A stretch of DNA of 15,216 nucleotides from Nitrospirota bacterium (GTDB lineage Bacteria; Nitrospirota_A; Leptospirillia; Leptospirillales; Leptospirillaceae), in NCBI GenBank assembly GCA_021838765.1, contig JAKCCY010000062.1, forward strand, positions 1-15,216, given 5' to 3'. The notes beneath the pieces were generated by a model. That model had not been told where the DNA came from and did no database searches. It saw only the letters and a list, made by a program, of their open reading frames with translations. Every line of letters starts with the position of its first letter. Positions within the stretch are counted from its first letter, which is position 1. Shown one piece after another: positions 13,609-15,216 of this stretch. The position numbers were made by a program, and so were the translations under genes.

Positions 13609-14640
13609 CTACATCGCATTCGCGCACAGGAAAATCAGCTGGTAACGGCTTTTGATCTTGAGTTTATGGAAGATATCGTGGAGATGGTCCTTGACCGTCT
13701 GCTCGGAGATACCGAGATCGGAGGCTACGACCCGATTGCTCCTGCCCTGAAGAACGAGTGCGGCAATTTCTGCCTGCCGGGGAGAGAGTCCCAGTGAGGA
13801 GAGTTTTTCTTTGGTCGATTTTTTTTGGGGAAACGGCTCAAGAAGAAGCACTTGGGCTTTTATTTTTTCAGAAACAGGATCGTCGGTATCTTTCAGCGCC
13901 TGGATGGGGATGTTTATGACCCTATAGGAACCAAGTGAAGTGTTGATGATGTTGGGGAGATCGCTTCCGGACGCATTGAAGTCGTGCACACTGCGATCTC
14001 CCCAGACCTGTTTGGCAAGCTTGTTTCCCCAGAAAATCGACTGATCCTGCTGGATGAACATGATCCCGGTTTTAGGGGAGAACTCCGGAATGGACTGCTC
14101 CCGGAATTGGTTGATCATCTGGGAAAGATGGGGTGCCAGAAGTTTCAGGAACAGGATATCCCGCTGTGTGAAAGGTTTGTCCCGGTTCTCCCTGTGAAGC
14201 CGGAGAACCCCGACGGGATATCCCTCAAAGCCCAGATTGGATGCCAGAATATGGGAGATATGGGCCCGTTTCAGCAGATCCTGGGCGTATGGGGATGTGT
14301 CGAACCAGTCTGGGGGGACAAGATCGGAAAGCCTTGTGACATCGTTTGAAAAACTCCTGAACCACCCGGAAGAAAAGACCGGATCGAGAGTGGAGAAGTG
14401 CAGGGCATACTCCATGAAGTATTGGGAAGGGTGATCGAAAATCTGGCCTCCGTCGAGGAGGAAATCCCCCGATTCCCTGTCGGCGGGGATGAAAACTCCG
14501 GTGGTGAGATCAAGTTCATCGCGAAGGGAGTCCCATATTTCGAGAAACAGGGCTTTTGAATCTTTTGCGTTGTGAAGCCGGCAGATGAGGTTCAGGAGAG
14601 TCTGATAATCCTTTGAGGATAACTCCATCACAGCGTCCAT
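13609..14640 (-). CDS. LuxR-family (GerE-type HTH) transcriptional regulator
   Basis: A 343-residue regulator. The C-terminal DNA-binding domain (about 283-343) is a clear LuxR/GerE HTH: LSPRQAEIAALVLQGRSN (285-302), ASDLGISEQTVKDHLHDIF (306-324) and HKLKIKSRYQL (325-335). The N-terminal 270 residues look like a sensory region: the first half (about 10-180) could be a GAF-like fold, and 190-265 is less clear, perhaps PAS-like. It has no CheY-like receiver and no obvious acyl-homoserine lactone pocket motif, so the signal is unknown. The ATG at 14640 has GAGGTG (14646-14651) at good distance; the ATG four codons later has no better site. It diverges from a lipoprotein gene and may control it or itself through the shared region. 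Its link to the polysaccharide genes is only by proximity. Confidence 0.88.
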   Translation of the reverse strand: MDAVMELSSKDYQTLLNLICRLHNAKDSKALFLEIWDSLRDELDLTTGVFIPADRESGDFLLDGGQIFDHPSQYFMEYALHFSTLDPVFSSGWFRSFSNDVTRLSDLVPPDWFDTSPYAQDLLKRAHISHILASNLGFEGYPVGVLRLHRENRDKPFTQRDILFLKLLAPHLSQMINQFREQSIPEFSPKTGIMFIQQDQSIFWGNKLAKQVWGDRSVHDFNASGSDLPNIINTSLGSYRVINIPIQALKDTDDPVSEKIKAQVLLLEPFPQKKSTKEKLSSLGLSPRQAEIAALVLQGRSNRVVASDLGISEQTVKDHLHDIFHKLKIKSRYQLIFLCANAM

Positions 14641-14781
14641 CGAAGCACCTCGTTTGTTTTGGTACGCAACATGTTTGAATCACCATGAAAATGACTTCCC
14701 CCGACCACAGCATCTGGTGAGAATTGTTCGGCCTTCACGACCATCATCCGGTGAATCCATTCAGATCATTATTCTATGATA

Positions 14782-14809
14782 AATATAGCTCAATTCCCTC
14801 AAAAGGCAA
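14782..14809 (-). promoter_or_regulatory. Candidate sigma-70 promoter for the LuxR-type gene
   Basis: On the minus strand a -35 TTGCCT (14809-14804, four of six), a 16-base spacer and the -10 TATATT (14787-14782, five of six) point toward the regulator gene. The leader would be about 135 bases. AT-rich context makes chance matches likely. Confidence 0.4.
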
Positions 14810-14862
14810 TCCACTACTTTCGATGGATAGACAGAATCGGGGAGCTGATCTACCCTTTCGGC

Positions 14863-14890
14863 ATCACTTGCCCGTTTTATCAAAAGTGAT
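14863..14890. promoter_or_regulatory. Inverted repeat ATCACTT-N14-AAGTGAT, possible operator
   Basis: ATCACTT (14863-14869) is the exact reverse complement of AAGTGAT (14884-14890), with half-site centres 21 bp apart, as a dimeric regulator would need. It lies 31 bases before the lipoprotein start codon and directly before a -10-like TATAGA (14894-14899). The adjacent LuxR-type regulator is a natural candidate to bind, but this is inference. Confidence 0.45.
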
Positions 14891-14921
14891 AGCTATAGAC
14901 AATTTTGGGAAGGAGTTAGTG

Positions 14922-15216
14922 ATGGGTTTTCAGGAAGGGTCTTCCAGAAGGATGAAGGAGGGATCGGAGTCTTTTGAAACCTCTTCTCCTATGGGGAGTC
15001 CGAGCTTCAGGAACCATGGCAGTGCGTTGTTTTTCTTCACCAGGGCAATGGTCCTTTTGGTGGGTCTTGTTCTGGTCTCCGGTTGTGGCTCCGAGCCATC
15101 CTACCGGCAGGCTTTCAATTCTTCAGAGCAGATCCAGGGAAACACCGAATCCATTTCGGCATCCGAGGATCGTGCCTGGGCGGCATCGTTAAGAGTTCTT
15201 TCCCAGCAGGGTTTCA
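14922..15216 (+). CDS. Putative lipoprotein, 3'-partial
   Basis: An open frame from ATG 14922 runs off the window without a stop, giving 98 residues. GGAAGGAG (about 14908-14914) lies 7 bases before the ATG. Residues 1-41 are hydrophilic (many Ser, Glu, Arg), 42-53 are hydrophobic (MVLLVGLVLVSG is the core), and LVSGC (51-55) is a lipobox, so Cys55 would be lipid-modified after cleavage by signal peptidase II. The mature part begins CGSEPSYRQAFNSSEQ and carries no family I recognise. The leader is unusually long for a lipoprotein; later in-frame ATGs at 14952, 14991 and 15048 would shorten it, but none has a properly spaced ribosome binding site. Without the rest of the gene no function can be given. 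Confidence 0.75.
   Translation, partial: MGFQEGSSRRMKEGSESFETSSPMGSPSFRNHGSALFFFTRAMVLLVGLVLVSGCGSEPSYRQAFNSSEQIQGNTESISASEDRAWAASLRVLSQQGF

Noticed and set aside
1..15216. CRISPR array, tRNA, rRNA or complete insertion sequence
   Set aside because: No regularly spaced repeats, no tRNA-like cloverleaf with CCA region, and no transposase gene was seen in reading both strands; a covariance search could still find a small RNA.

Overview
The window looks like part of a chromosome from a Gram-negative-type bacterium with an exosortase/PEP-CTERM system. Gene content and codon style would fit an acidophilic Nitrospirota such as Leptospirillum, but this is an inference from protein resemblance; no rRNA or other phylogenetic marker is present.

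Left part (1-2254, + strand): the 3' part of a FeeM-type N-acyl amino acid synthase, then a PEP-CTERM protein whose upstream region carries a near-consensus sigma-54 promoter (1104-1120). A composite hairpin with a T-tract closes this unit. Bases 2255-2885 hold no recognisable gene.

Central left part (2886-9293, all - strand, read right to left): low-molecular-weight protein tyrosine phosphatase, GlmS, a WbpA-type UDP-GlcNAc 6-dehydrogenase, a WbpP-like epimerase and a PEP-CTERM-associated polyprenyl-phosphate sugar transferase. This order suggests a route from glucosamine-6-P (GlmS), through UDP-GlcNAc made elsewhere, to a uronic acid nucleotide sugar, its C4 epimer, and loading of the first sugar on a lipid carrier for an exopolysaccharide. 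A good sigma-70 promoter (9380-9408) lies in front of the phosphatase, preceded by A/T-tracts and small inverted repeats spaced 21 bp apart.

Central right part (9521-12071, - strand): a tight three-gene unit of a caffeoyl-CoA-type O-methyltransferase, an M24 aminopeptidase-like protein with all metal ligands, and a short-chain dehydrogenase-like protein. The methyltransferase and dehydrogenase both lack canonical active-site residues; the peptidase looks intact.

Decayed zone (12072-13608): about 1.5 kb without an intact gene. It holds a mazF toxin pseudogene on the - strand with two in-frame stops and two frameshifts. A perfect 18-bp inverted repeat in the middle of it appears to have overwritten part of the coding sequence. 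A possible mazE tail lies directly upstream.

Right end (13609-15216): a LuxR-type HTH regulator (- strand), diverging from a lipoprotein gene (+ strand) that runs off the window. The shared intergenic region contains an inverted repeat that could be an operator.
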